Below the pieces are notes generated by a model. That model saw only the letters and a list, made by a program, of their open reading frames with translations, had not been told where the DNA came from and searched no databases. Source: Peribolospora baueri (Eukaryota > Basidiomycota > Peribolosporomycetes > Peribolosporales > Peribolosporaceae). Taken from it: a DNA stretch of 64,000 nt. The translations under genes were made by a program, and so were the position numbers. The stretch is from NCBI GenBank assembly GCA_029717555.1, contig JAMDHS010000082.1, positions 26,314 to 90,313 of the forward strand. Reading direction: 5' to 3'. Below are positions 48,462 through 61,278 of the stretch, piece by piece. Numbering within the stretch: position 1 is the stretch's first letter; the number at the start of each line of letters is the position of its first letter.

Positions 48462-51198
48462 TTAACGGACTTTGTAGCACTGCACCTTCCTTCCAGCCTT
48501 GGGCCCCTCCCCTTCGCCACCCGCCCGCTCTATCTCCCAGTGAATCTCCACATCGAGCTCCCGCGAGTTGTTCTCGCTTTTGTTCACGTGCACCTCCCCA
48601 CTCACAATGTCTCCCTTCTTCAGCTCCGCCCACTCGGACGGTGGAAGGAGGAAGACGGTCTGCTTCCAATGAGTCGGCTTGCCCCGGGGCCCCGTGGTGA
48701 AAGAGATACGCTGTCCTTCTCCGCCGTTTTGGGCTTGAGGCGCATCGGACGCCGCCACGCCGTTCTTCTCAGAGTTGGCAGAACCCAGTCCGACAAGCAC
48801 GTCTTGCACCGGGGGCTCCACCATACAAACCGCGTCTGCGGGAATCGGCTCTCCCCTGGGATCGAACCACGTGTCGAACCACGACAAGAACCCATGCAAC
48901 TTTGCCGTCTCCCGCGTAGCGGTCAGGGCGAACTGGCTAACGAAGGAGAGCTGAGAAGTGCGGATAGTTTGGAGGGGAAGGTCCTGGGCGGAGCGGAAAG
49001 ATTGGGATGGGTAGGGCAGGAGGTTAATGCAGAGTTATTTGGAGATGTCGCCAAGATATAGCAAAATGCAAGGACAAGGCTGAGAATAGCATATGGGCGC
49101 AGCGGGGGGCAAGCGGGCGGCAACAGACGGTGGCTGGAAGCAGAGATGATTGATTCATGAAAATCTCGCTCACTTTGATAGTCGCCGTACTCGAGATGAT
49201 AGTTTCCGGCTCAACCACTTCCGTCATGGCGTCATCCACCACGCCGTCTTTCATGGCATTCATTTTGAATCCTGAGATTGTGTTGGCGATGGCCGCAAGC
49301 GTATTAGCCTCGTCCTTCCTCTCGAAGCAAGCTCAACTTGAATGAACGCGGGAACGCAAGCACGTATAAATCCTCCCGCTCACCGTGCACGTCCTCCCAA
49401 AACCCGAGCTTGTCGTCTACGAACTCATCCGACTCGAATGCGGATAGGAGCATCCTGCATTGGCTCGGAGCCATGAGGCCTCCTTTGCGCAGGTAGCGGT
49501 CGCGGGCCCAGAGGACAGAATCGAGCATGGACTCGTACAGGAGGAAGTAGCCCTATGAAGTATGAAATATGTTAGACAATACGATTGGGTCAGTCAACCG
49601 GGCAGACGCATAACAGATTGCCAAGGCGGGCTTATCATGTGGTACAATGGACCACGAACCGTCAGCTGCGCGAACGACTCACCATCCACTCGCTAACAAT
49701 GATATCAACTTTTTCCCCCTCTCCCAAACCCAGATCCACCTCCTCGATCTTCCCCCTCCTAACCTCTACCACCCCCTCCCACCCATTCTCCCTCACATTC
49801 CTCCTGGCTTTCTCCACAATATCGCTAGCATCCACCGCGATGACCTTCTTCGCTCCCGCGCGAGCGCAAAAGAGCGATAGGATACCGGTTCCGCAGCCTA
49901 CGTCGAGAACTGTCGCACCCTGCAAACGGTGCGCGTTGGAAGGGTGAAGGAGGAAGTGGCCATAGGAGAGCGTCCGCACCGAGTCTGTAGTAGGAACGTG
50001 GAGGTAGAGTTGAGGAGAGCGTCTGAGCGGCGAAAACCGTAATAAGGAAAACTTACCGCGGATCATCGTCTGGTGTATCTCGTTCTCCTCGTAACTGTGG
50101 AAATAGTGCGTATCGTCGTCCCTCGCCGGTTCATCCACCCTCCCTTTACCCTTGCCCTCGTTCCTGTCTTTGTCCTCACCAATCCAATCCCCTTGACGTC
50201 CAGAGCTCGAAGCACCGCCGGTGCCATCGGCCAATGAGGGGGCGGCTATATCGTCGACTTCGAGACCCATCGCGGACGCCCACCTTCGCCTCATCTCCGC
50301 CGCTTCGGCTCGAGAAAATGCGAGGGCGGACTCTAGCGCCTCGATGCGATTTACGAAACCCTTGTTCGTCGTACTCGATCCGTCCTTCGCTATTGACGAG
50401 TCTTTCCAGAACTCATTTCGAGTCTGTGAGACGGAGACGATGTCATCCTCATTTCCAAAGTCCTCGTCAAAGCTTACTTGCAGCATTCGATCGTCTTCAA
50501 TGACCGGCATCAGGTACGCGTCGTCCGTCAAAAAGGTCTCCGTGCCCGCAAGGTTGGCTATTACCGAGGTATCGGGTTTCTGTTCCGATGGAATGTACAT
50601 GAGACAGCACGGGTAAAAAAGACAGTTTCTTAAGCCAAATACTCCTGTTACTGGACATCAGAGAAGAGTTCTCTAGTTCCCATTAGCGCACGAACCTCTT
50701 TCCTGATGTAGTTGATGAGCCGGATCATCTGGAGAGCGTCGAGGTCTGCAAAAGCTCAATTGAAAAGCCCGACGGTTAACATCATAGGAGACGTTTACAC
50801 TGTGCACAAGGGGGCTTCCTCGGTGTCTGTTAGGGGTTTTGCGAAAACCCCCGCTCGCAGACGTCCAGAGCCAGGCCAGGGACACACTTACCGAGCTTCG
50901 CGCCGATGGCTTTCAGATCGACACCCTGCTTATTAGCTGCTTCGAGTGCCTCCTGAGGGTTCTTGAGTATACTCTCTCCAAACAATTCGAGCGTCGCCTG
51001 CGCTCCCTCATCCTCCACCCAGCCGTCACAGTTGTTGTCCTCTTCGGCAAATGCTTCGTCGCCGGACGAGGAGGTCTCGGAGCCTGATAGTGTGGAGGCA
51101 GAGTCTCCGTCGTCCACGCTCTCCCGCCGCCCGAGGTGGGCATTCGGGACGGCTGGGGAAGCATTTGACGACGTAGCGGGATCGAGACGGTAGCTCAT
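48462..51198 (-). CDS. PRMT3-type protein arginine methyltransferase with degenerate zinc finger
   Basis: Seven exons (51198-50892, 50745-50696, 50579-50057, 49984-49683, 49552-49384, 49271-49174, 48983-48462) give 656 residues. The catalytic core is complete: SAM motif VLDVGCGTGILSLFCARAG (about 319-337), IIVSEWMGYFLLYESMLDSV (double-E loop), and the C-terminal beta-barrel (LSWFDTWF; THWKQTVFLLP). N-terminal order of an acidic stretch, a finger-like segment, then MIRLINYIRKE and YLMPVIEDDRML is the PRMT3 layout; PRMT3/Rmt3 methylates ribosomal protein uS5 (Rps2). But where PRMT3 has C-L-F-C and two zinc-binding histidines, this protein has ELFG (71-74) and ALEAANKQG: all four ligands are lost. 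The insert between 120 and 270 is low-complexity with a coiled-coil-like ALESALAFSRAEAAEMRRR. Divergent from UBC1 with a 226-bp gap. Confidence 0.93.
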
Positions 51199-51424
51199 CT
51201 CCAGTCAGCTGAGTCTTGGAGGAAGATGAGAATCTCGTGCGAGCCGAGAATAATAAGATGTCAGATCGACTTTCTTCGTCACCGCAGTCTTTCGCTTACG
51301 TTGGCCACGTGGCTTCGATGCGATTCTGAACTGCGCTGAGCAACGGACGATGTAAACATACAGACGTGAACGGCTCCTCGACTTGCTTTGATCCCACAAC
51401 GCTTTTCTCTTCACCCATCGCACC
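51199..51424. promoter_or_regulatory. Compact bidirectional promoter (PRMT3-type gene / UBC1)
   Basis: Only 226 bp separate the two divergent start codons, so the two genes probably share regulatory sequence. No named site recognised. Confidence 0.5.
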
Positions 51425-53153
<1,729 letters not shown>

Positions 53154-53577
53154 CCACTTAAAACCTCTCCCACCCACCCTTTCTTCATTAACTCGACCCG
53201 ACTGCTCTCCCGCTCCTGATCCATATGTACCATCATCGTCATTATCATGATCCCCATTGGTCACCAACCGTATGCGCGCGTTTGACCTGAACTTGTAAAA
53301 GGAACGAAGGAGTCGTGTCTTCTACAACCTGACCTGGCCGCTTGCGGACTGGTTTGATGGGGTCGTGCGGAAGCCTGGCGTTCAACTTCTTGGCTTTTCT
53401 TACGAGAGGGTACCGTCGATGCGAGAAGGAGTGGTTGCGACTGAGCAGTTAACCAGGAGCTGCTACTAATGGCACGGGCCTCAGGCCGTCTGAGAAAGGG
53501 AGAGTTGTTCTCTTACTCATGTACAAGACAAAAGTCGCTGGATAGTTACTGTACATGTCCTCGCAATAGCGGCGCGG
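53154..53577. other. Convergent intergenic region
   Basis: 3' flanks of UBC1 and TRM112. Nothing recognised. Confidence 0.5.
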
Positions 53578-54602
53578 TCATTTGGAGACCTCGTGTTCGG
53601 CGAGTAGCTTTAGAGCAGCAAGGAAGGACAGACGAGCGCATTGATCAGTACCATCTGTAATGGTCAGACACCGGGTGTACAACCAGCCTCAATAAGAATG
53701 CTGTGCGGGACATACCATATTTGGAATGCCGCTTTTGATTTGGTATACGTGCTTGCAGTTGGGACACACCATCGAACCTTCTTGGACGTGGATCTGCAGC
53801 GTAGTCAGGAGGACGATTTGAAGAATAACCAGATAGATCAAAGCGCCAGATTAGATGAAGGGCTTCAGGATGGTTAATGGGGATGAGTAGAGAGAGCATT
53901 GCGATATATGCGACGACGCACTTCCAATAGAACATGATGCAGAGCCTCCAGGAGACCTTCGTCTATCATCGGATTTGATGGGTCCGGACCCATCTCAGGA
54001 AGAGACGTGTCGCCAAGCTAGAGGGAAAAGAGAGATAGAAGAGCAGACGAATACCATGGATAGAAAGTGCGCAGGAATGAGCACGATGTAACTCGAGCAA
54101 AAGGTTGGCGCTCAGTCCGAGTCGAGAGGGGCGCGCGCGTCCTGGTCAAATCTGACTCCGCCACAGTCCACCTAAATCAATGGCAGCGCTACCCAACGCC
54201 ACATACTCTATCTCCCACCCAGACTTCCAACTTCCAAAGCCTCAACACACCCGAACGCTCCTCCATGCCTTCACCTCTCTCGTCCTCTCTGCCAAACTCA
54301 CCTGCTTCGCCGCACCAACAAGAGCCGCCCAATCGATCTTTGGCAAAAAATTCCTCAGAAACTCCTCGTTCATCTCTGTCTCCACTATCTCCGTCTGGAC
54401 ATCGTCGGAGAAGACGAGGGGAAAGTTGTTGGAGGTGCAGCCTCGGGCGTGGCAGGCCAAGAGGTTGTGGGTTAGGAGTCGGACCTGTGAGGAAAAGAAG
54501 TTACATGAGCGCCGGTTCATCCTCCACATCTTAAGACAAGAAGTGCGCTTAAGTTTCGCTGCTTTGACTGAGTACTTCGCTACATGTCAAATCACCCACC
54601 AT
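53578..54602 (-). CDS. TRM112: Trm112, activator subunit of methyltransferases
   Basis: Five exons: 54602-54600 (ATG only), 54484-54302, 54017-53922, 53793-53716, 53607-53578; 129 residues, close to the usual 120-135. Product starts MVRLLTHNLLACHARGC and carries the zinc-binding cysteines (LACHARGC and VCPNCKHVY), the family block FPLVFSDDVQTEI, GDTSLPEMGPDP and the conserved end IKSGIPNMLLAEHEVSK. Trm112 binds and stabilises several SAM-dependent methyltransferases acting on rRNA, tRNA and eRF1. The last exon was chosen because CTACTCGCC... restores LLAEHEV in phase; a simpler acceptor at 53655 gives an unrelated tail. Confidence 0.94.
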
Positions 54603-54883
54603 GACGGGTGAGAGCCTGGCGTCGGTAGCCTGACTTGGTTCACTCGTACTCTTTGCCTCTTCGTCTGGAGACTGGAGAAGGTTGGGCTCGCTCATTTCGA
54701 ATAGACTGCGGCAACTTCGTATCCGACCGCCTATTCCCGTCGATTTGCGCCAAACAAATGGCCCTCTATCTGATATCTAACATGAGTTCTCGACTCACGC
54801 CATCTACGACCGGCCGTCTGTCCGTTCGTCTCGATCCCTTTTCCTCTTTGTCCTCCCCTGCCACGGAACGTCTAACTACCGAA
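54603..54883. promoter_or_regulatory. Compact divergent promoter (TRM112 / BolA2) or alternative 5' coding
   Basis: 281 bp between divergent start codons. The BolA2 frame stays open upstream to ATGs at 54758 and 54782, so part of this interval may encode an alternative N-terminal extension. Confidence 0.45.
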
Positions 54884-55703
54884 ATGCCGATCACATCAGA
54901 ACAGCTGGAGGCGGCGATCCGGAACAAGTTTGCGGATAAGGGAGAGCTGCAAAAGGTGCTCGTTTTCGACGTCAGCGGCGGGTGTGGACAGGTGAGTTTG
55001 AGCGGATTTGATCATTTGTATGGGCTGATTTATATGTGAAAGGAGAAGGGAGGGGGTAGGGGTGGTGGTGGTGAAAGAGACTGCTGGAAGGAGCATAGAT
55101 ATCAACAAGATCACATAGGAGGGATTAAATGTTTGCGCAGGCGAAACGCGATCTTTGACGGCTCTGCCCCTTCTGCATGCCCCTGCGCCTTCCTTATTTT
55201 GCCGACAAACATGCACAGGCATACGAGGTGGTGATTGTTTCTCCGGTATTTGAAGGCATGCCGACGTTGAAGCGACACAGGATGAGTGAGTCGGCATCGC
55301 CAGTCCCACTGGTTGACTTGGTTATCGCTCTGTCTCATTCCCCCCCTCCTGCCCATCATCTCCCCCGTTTCCACCCCTGCCTTCCCAGTCAACGAGATGC
55401 TGAAAGACGAGATCGCCGAACTGCACGCCTTTACTCAAGTGGGCTTTATTCTCTTCTCTTTGTCCTGTTATCGCCCATAGCGTTCGGGCGAAAATGATTG
55501 TTTAGCTGACCGCTCCTGGCCTTCCACAATTCAACCTGTTCGAGCAGAGATCTCTAACGCCTGCTCAAGCTGAGGTAGGTCCGGTTTCCGACGACGAGAC
55601 GCGCGAGCATGCTGGTTGATTTTAATCTCCTCATTCCATACTTTGTCGTCCGTATCGCGTCTCCTGGCTTCACCAGGGCAAGACGTGGACAGCACCTTCG
55701 TAG
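54884..55703 (+). CDS. BolA2/Fra2-family protein
   Basis: Exons 54884-54991, 55219-55285, 55389-55438, 55548-55574 and probably 55677-55703. The product MPITSEQLEAAIRNKF...VFDVSGGCGQAYEVVIVSPVFEG...LKRHRMINEMLKDEIAELHAFTQRSLTPAQAE matches the BolA2/Fra2 group: conserved Cys in GGCGQ, the R-H-R loop with the cluster-ligand His, and the HAF-Q-LTP end. Fra2 pairs with monothiol glutaredoxins (Grx3/4) to bind a [2Fe-2S] cluster and report iron status to regulators, in some fungi to HapX-type factors. Without the last splice the frame would stop at 55619 with a different short tail. Start MPITSEQ matches yeast Fra2; an in-frame extension to 54758 is possible. Confidence 0.88.
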
Positions 55704-56098
55704 CTCCCAACCTTTTTTTTTCTTTGCATATCTCCTCAAGTGCTGGAAAAAACCTTTGCTTTGGCCCCGGCATCATGATCCTAATCGCCGAGCAAGCGAC
55801 TGCGACCGACCGACGAGCTATGCCGCCACTCGGCGGACAAGACGTGAAAACAATTCCATGCATTATATAGGAATGATGCGGGGGATCGGATGGGAGATAT
55901 GAACGGACAGGCAAGGAGTACGATTCCGCGGTGTCCACGAAAACAGGAGATGACACAGAGTATCACTATCGACACATCGATGGATGACTCGCTTCTTGTC
56001 TCCTCTTCCTTCAATGGGAAATAGAAACCGGAAGGATTGAGGTATCTGCCACCTTTTCGTCCTTGTGGGACCTCACCACGTTGTCGGCCGTGACGGTG
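55704..56098. other. Convergent intergenic region
   Basis: 3' flanks of the BolA2 and AUR1 genes; T-tract near 55718-55726. No gene recognised. Confidence 0.5.
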
Positions 56099-57400
56099 TC
56101 ACGCCGCTTCGTCTCCGACCTTCGGGGTCGCGTCAGGCTCATCAGCCGACGACATCGTTGTGGCGGCCGAAAGTCGGACGGCGGAGGACTTGGCATTGGC
56201 GGATGGGTAGGCGAGTTCGACGGCGGTGCGCATCTCGTCGGTGAAAAACATGAAGAAGCACATCGTGGCCAGACACCCACCAGCGACGACGTCGATGAGG
56301 TAGTGGTGTGTGAGGTACATAGTACTCCAGTAGAGCCAGAAGACGTACGTCCAGTACGCATAGCGGATCTTTCCGTTCCAGAGAGGGAAAAAGTAGGAGA
56401 AGAAGAGCGCTTCAATCGTGGCGTGACCAGCGTGGAGGGAGGGGAAGGCACCGAAGACCATGGGAGCGGAGGAGAAGGTGGACGTATATGTCTTGTTGCC
56501 GAAGATGGCGTCAATTCTCGCTAGACCGCCCGGCGAGCCGGGCATGCCGTAGTGGGCCGGGGTCAGTCCTTCGCGAAGTTCGTACCCTAGTGACGAGTAA
56601 ATAAAGGGGGGGGGGCAAAGGCGGAGACAAAAATTGGACCATAAGTCAGAAGATGCTAAGGTCGGCAGTCCACGGCACGGGTGGCACGTCTACTCACACG
56701 GCGGAGCGCAGGGGAACAAGATCTGGGTCATGACACCGAACAGGTTCATGAACCCAAAAGCGTCCGCAAACACCTTGACGCTCTTTGGAGGGCCGAAGAC
56801 AAAGAGCAGGGCGGCAAGGACGAAGGGGCATCCGAAGTGAATGATGCCGTAGGGGAGCCAAGCGAGAATGTCGAGGATCGGGTTGGTGACGCGGGTGAGG
56901 ATGTCGCTGATGTTCTCACCGTACCACACTCGTTCCAGCGTGGGGAGAACGGAAACCCAGATGTGTGGCCGCCATGATTCGGGCACTGCCCGAGGGACGA
57001 AGCGAGAAGAATAGAAGAGGAGGAGCCAACAAAAGATGGGGCTCGCGGGGAGAAAAAACTGAGAGGTGAGCGGGACGAGGATGGTGACGGCGTAGAGGAG
57101 GGGGATGAGGAGTTTGTAAGGGAACGCGGGCGTTTCGATGACATAGAGGCTGAAGAGGGCCACGGACGCCATCCCTCCCCATCGAATGTAAGCCGGCGTC
57201 GTCCACTTGTACGCCCGAAGTCGTTCGATGGACAGCGACGGCGAGAGGTCGGTCTCTAATCGGCTGGCGGCGCGAAGGACGGCGTCGAAGAGGGCGGTCA
57301 ACGGAGAAGGTAACCGGCGGCGGAAGGAGCCATACCCGGAGGGGTACGACAAGGTGTCCATGGCCCGTGAGCGGGATGTTGATGTATTGAGAGGGCGCAT
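56099..57400 (-). CDS. AUR1: Inositol phosphorylceramide synthase catalytic subunit
   Basis: Two exons, 57400-56698 and 56586-56099, give 396 residues; the single intron falls at CAPPW|YELREG. Several membrane segments (GGMASVALFSLYVIE; LLIPLLYAVTILVPL; FCWLLLFYSS; FVLAALLFVFG; YAYWTYVFWLYWSTM) and the PAP2-type catalytic motifs FPSLHAGHA and THHYLIDVVAGG are present. Aur1 transfers phosphoinositol from phosphatidylinositol to ceramide in the Golgi, an essential fungal sphingolipid step and the target of aureobasidin A. Also typical: LGYG-like DILAWLPYGIIHFGCPF and GVMTQILFPCAPPWYE. Start ATG 57400; ATG 57361 is possible. Confidence 0.95.
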
Positions 57401-58491
57401 CCTTGGACGGCCGAGCTCAGGTCGGGCGAGAAGGAAGCTGACCTCGTTGGGTCGCGGGCGGCCCGAGCCGCAGTCAGTAAGGTGATGCTGCGGCGCGCAG
57501 TATCGCTCCCTTCAGTTTCGAGATCGATCGCGATGTCTCATATTCTAACGGTCACTGGTGGGTTGGCCTGGCCATCTATCTCTCTTTCATCCAACTCTTT
57601 CAGACAGACTTCTTCGTCCGTCGACATCGTGCTCATCGTCCCCGTCCGTCGTCCTAGGGACAGAGTAAGAAGGAGGGATATAGCTGTTTCTGAGGGGACC
57701 AACATTCGACGCCTTGTTTCGTTTCCAAGTTTGTGCCGCCATCCAGGAAGGGATCATAGCTCAGATACCTCCTGAGCCGTATGGATCTGGCGAAGCCAAT
57801 CTCCTCCTCAACAGCTCTCCTCTCCGCACAGTTCGCAATTTCGCCAATTCAAACCATATGAACAACTTCAAACTATGGGGCCGGTCCTTTTCCTCGCGGG
57901 GGCCCACAACCAGCCCAGCCGCGTTAGCCGTGGGGATGCTTTCATTCCGCGAGCGAGCCCCACATTCTTCAGTCCCCCATGACCATATCACCAGATCACC
58001 GGACTGGTGGACTGATGACGGCCAGAGGGCAGCCACGGCGGACCACCACGCCGCTCCGCGTCTTGGAATCGACACTCACACGAAAAGAAAAATTCGTCTT
58101 TCGTATCAAATCGGCGTCATTGGGTCGAGCGACGGCGTCCAAGACGAAGGGGAAATTGCAATTGGAATTGCAAAATCGAAATCCGACGAGAAAGAAAGAC
58201 CGCGCAAAGACAAAGAAAAAACCCGTGTAAAAGAACGGAGAAGAGAGGGGAAGCCCAAAAGGAGAAAGGAGAACGAAAAGGGTAAAGGGAGTTCGACGTG
58301 CGTACGAACGAAGGATGTGACGGAAAAGCCCAAAATAACGGAAGGAGGGAGAAGAGAGGAGAAGATCGTAGCTTGGAGAGCGAGGGGAGGAGGGATAAGA
58401 CGTCCAAATGGAGGCGTCCGCGGCCGGAATTCCAAGACGGAGCAAGAGCAAAATCGACGAGCTGAGCCGGGCCGGGCTGATGAGAAAAAGA
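57401..58491. other. Intergenic region upstream of AUR1
   Basis: AUR1 promoter on the left and 3' flank of the SDR on the right. The block 58080-58350 is strongly purine-rich on the plus strand (AAAGA/GAAAGG runs), a possible triplex- or R-loop-prone tract. The frames there are compositional. No gene supported. Confidence 0.45.
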
Positions 58492-59997
58492 TCACCAACT
58501 CTCGTGGCCTCCGCTGACGAAAACGTCCGAACCAGTGACAAAAGAGCTAGAATCGCTGGCGAGCCAGACGGCTGCGCCGCGGATCTCGGAGGTCCTGCCG
58601 ATCCGGCCAAGGGGGTTCATCGATGCCCACTTCTCTTCCATGCCCGGGACCTTGTCGAGGAGGACGTTGGTCATCCTAGCAAGATGGCGATGGCGTCAGA
58701 AAAGGGTGAGGAAGGACAGGCGGAAGGAAGTGGCTCGCTTACTTGGTGCGGATGTGACCGGGGGACAAACTGTTGCACCTGATCTTCTTCGGTCCCAACT
58801 CGCACGCCAGACTGCGTGCCATCTGTACGACAGCGGCTGGGCACAAGGGAAGACGGGGAACCGGATTCGTCAGACGAAGCGTTCAGCACAAAAACGCTCT
58901 CGAGGGGTTTGTTTGTCTGCTCACATTTGCTCGAGTTGTAAGGCACCCAGTGCATGTCCCGGTTGGCGATGCTGCCGGACATGGAGGCGACGAGGATGAT
59001 CGAGCCTCCTTCGTTCATCCTCCGAGCCGCCGCTTGAGCAGTGAAGAAAACTGGCAGGAGGGATGGGGAAAAGGTGAGAAAAGAACAACCGATGCGCAGG
59101 AAGGGAGGAGGAAGAAAGCAGCAACCCACCTCCGTTGGCATTGACGTCGAACACCTTCCTAAACTCCTCCGGGGGATAGTCGAGGGCGTCCCACTTGGTC
59201 TGCAGAATGCCAGCTGCGGCGACGCAGACGTCCAGCCTTCCGGCCTCGTTCTTGATGTGCTCCATCACCTCGTTGAGGTTGTCCGGTTTGGTGACGTCCG
59301 TCTGGCCTATGTAGTGGAGGGTGCGCTTGGGGTGGAAGTGGGAGACGTGGTTGGCGATGTGATTGAAGTCATCCGAAGGCGTGGGGGGCAGGCTAGAATC
59401 CCGGTGCAAAGGTCAGAGGACGCTGGGCACGGTGGAACGAACTTGGGTCGGCCAGCGAGACCGGAGGACTCACTCGAGCACGTACACGTCCGCCCCGGCC
59501 TCGGCAAAGGCGAGGCCCATTTCGAGACCCAATCCGCCGTTGCCACCGGTGATGACGGCGACCTTGCCTTCGAGACTAAACTCGCCAAAGATGGTCGGGT
59601 TGGTGAGCTCCTCGCCGATCATGCCTTTGCGAGCGGGCGTCTTGCGTTTACCACCGCCGCCGTCAGGGTCGACGTGTTCGAATCCGACGGGAGCGTCGTC
59701 GATGGAGCAAGAGCGGCCGGCGGCGACGCGCCTGAGCACCGCATCCATGCCCACGTCCTCCGTGTTCGGCTTGGAGGGGGGGGCGGTGGAGGAGAGCAGG
59801 TTGAGGCGGGGCGGCGTGGGCGTGGGCTTTGCGCGCGCGGACGTTGGCGTGGGCTTTGTGCGGGCTGAGGAGGTGGTGAAGTGGGCGGAGAGGGGAAGGG
59901 AGCATGAGCGAGAGAGGCCGGGAGGCGAGCGAAGAGCGGCTGCGACGGGGGAGATGAGGCGGCGAGCGGGCGCTCTTTGCAGGGCGATGTAGGCCAT
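58492..59997 (-). CDS. Short-chain dehydrogenase with long N-terminal extension
   Basis: Five exons (59997-59474, 59392-59130, 59050-58925, 58836-58743, 58675-58492) give 396 residues. The SDR part starts near residue 140: GKVAVITGGNGGLGLEMG (cofactor), YVLDLPP, VCVAAAGIL, catalytic Ser in ILVASMSGS, YNSSK (YxxxK), IRCNSLSPGHIRTK, and the end WLASDSSSFVTGSDVFVSGG. It resembles the fungal mannitol-dehydrogenase/L-xylulose-reductase-like SDR group; substrate unknown. The first about 50 residues (MAYIALQRAPARRLISPVAA and on) are rich in Arg, Ala and Ser and free of acidic residues, like a mitochondrial presequence, followed by a Pro/Thr/Lys repeat (TKPTPTSARAKPTPTPP). Mitochondrial location is inference. 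Confidence 0.9.
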
Positions 59998-61278
59998 GGT
60001 GGGGCTTGTCTAGGGGGCTCGGACGACGGTGGCGAGTCGGTGTCGCTGTGGGAGAGGTATAGAAGAGATGGTTGCCAAGAGGAGAGCGGAAGGAGCGTCC
60101 GGGGGTATGTGTGGCCTGGGGGAAGGTCCTGCTAGACATCGAGTGGGGGAGGGCTAGACATCCATCGAACCCGGTATTTATCCTTATCGCTGTCGTCTTG
60201 GCTGTCGTCTCCTCTCCTCTCCACCTCGCGGTGTCGGACTGATCGACGTGGCGAGTTCGATCTCGCGGGGAACGGTGCGGGGTAAGGACAGATGACTTGC
60301 AGAGGGGCCCCCGCGCCGCGGGCGATTATGCGCCACGCGCGGTCGCCGTGTCTTGATGGACGGTGGAGGCCGAGGAGGGCACGAGCGCCGATCGACATGC
60401 GCCCGTCCATACGTCCGCCGGCAAGTCTGTCCATCGTTCTTTGGAACATTCGTCGGTGGGCAGAAAGAAGGCCGCGACGGTGAATTGGTGAGTTGGCATG
60501 GAGGCCGATGCGATGCGAGTGGCGGGGCGAGCGAAGGACGGCGAGTAGGCAGGCACCACCGCCGGTGACAAACGGCGGCTGCGACGGCGACGACGACGGC
60601 GCTCGCTCTTGCTGTCGCCCCCCACGCTCAGCTCGGCGTCAAGACGATGGTCGTCGGCGATCATCGTCTGTCGCTTGCTCGCCGTCGCCGTCTCGGTCTC
60701 GGGGTCCAACGAGGACAGCATCGATCGATCGCGTGGCTTGCAAACAAGCGCGGCCAGACACGAACCGACACATATTCTGTTATGTGCCTTCCTCCTTGAC
60801 TCATTCATTTGTGCCAACGACGACCCGGCCGTCGGGTTGGAGAGCGAGAGCACGACCAGAGAAGGACCCGCCGCAGGGGTGAGGGACACACGGCTGGCTG
60901 GACGGCGTATATTTCTGCGCTGGGTGTGTGTCGCGTGCGCTCGACGCGAACCGGCCGCCCTCGCCGTCGGTCCCGTTCAAGCCGGCGGTGCGACGTGTCA
61001 AGTGACCATCGATCGATCGCTTCGTGGAATATGCACGCTTCGCATGTCGCTCTCGCCGATGTTAAAGTCCAGCACAAGTAGACAGACAGACACTCACTCA
61101 GACGGCCGCCGTGGACGTCGACATGACGTTGAACGTTGAACACACTCCCTCACCTCCTTCTGCATGGCGACTGCGCAAAACAAAGATAGGAGCCACAGCT
61201 CCCATGGCATCCCAGCTCGCCCCCAAGCACAACTTGCCTGGACTCGCCTCGATCAACTCGAGAGGCCTGCGTTGCATC
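59998..61278. promoter_or_regulatory. Divergent intergenic region (SDR / ABCC remnant)
   Basis: No supported gene. GC-rich with overlapping compositional frames; CGACGGCGACGACGAC-type trinucleotide tract near 60580-60600. An in-frame ATG at 61111 could extend the ABCC N-terminus by 56 residues, but the family start fits ATG 61279 better. Confidence 0.4.

Noticed and set aside
53610-53654. Alternative last exon of TRM112 with acceptor at 53655
   Set aside because: It is in phase but gives an unrelated hydrophobic tail; the exon at 53607-53578 restores the conserved LLAEHEV end.
60326-60889. 187-codon minus-strand frame upstream of the SDR
   Set aside because: Arg/Ser-rich compositional frame in GC-rich DNA with overlapping frames on the other strand.
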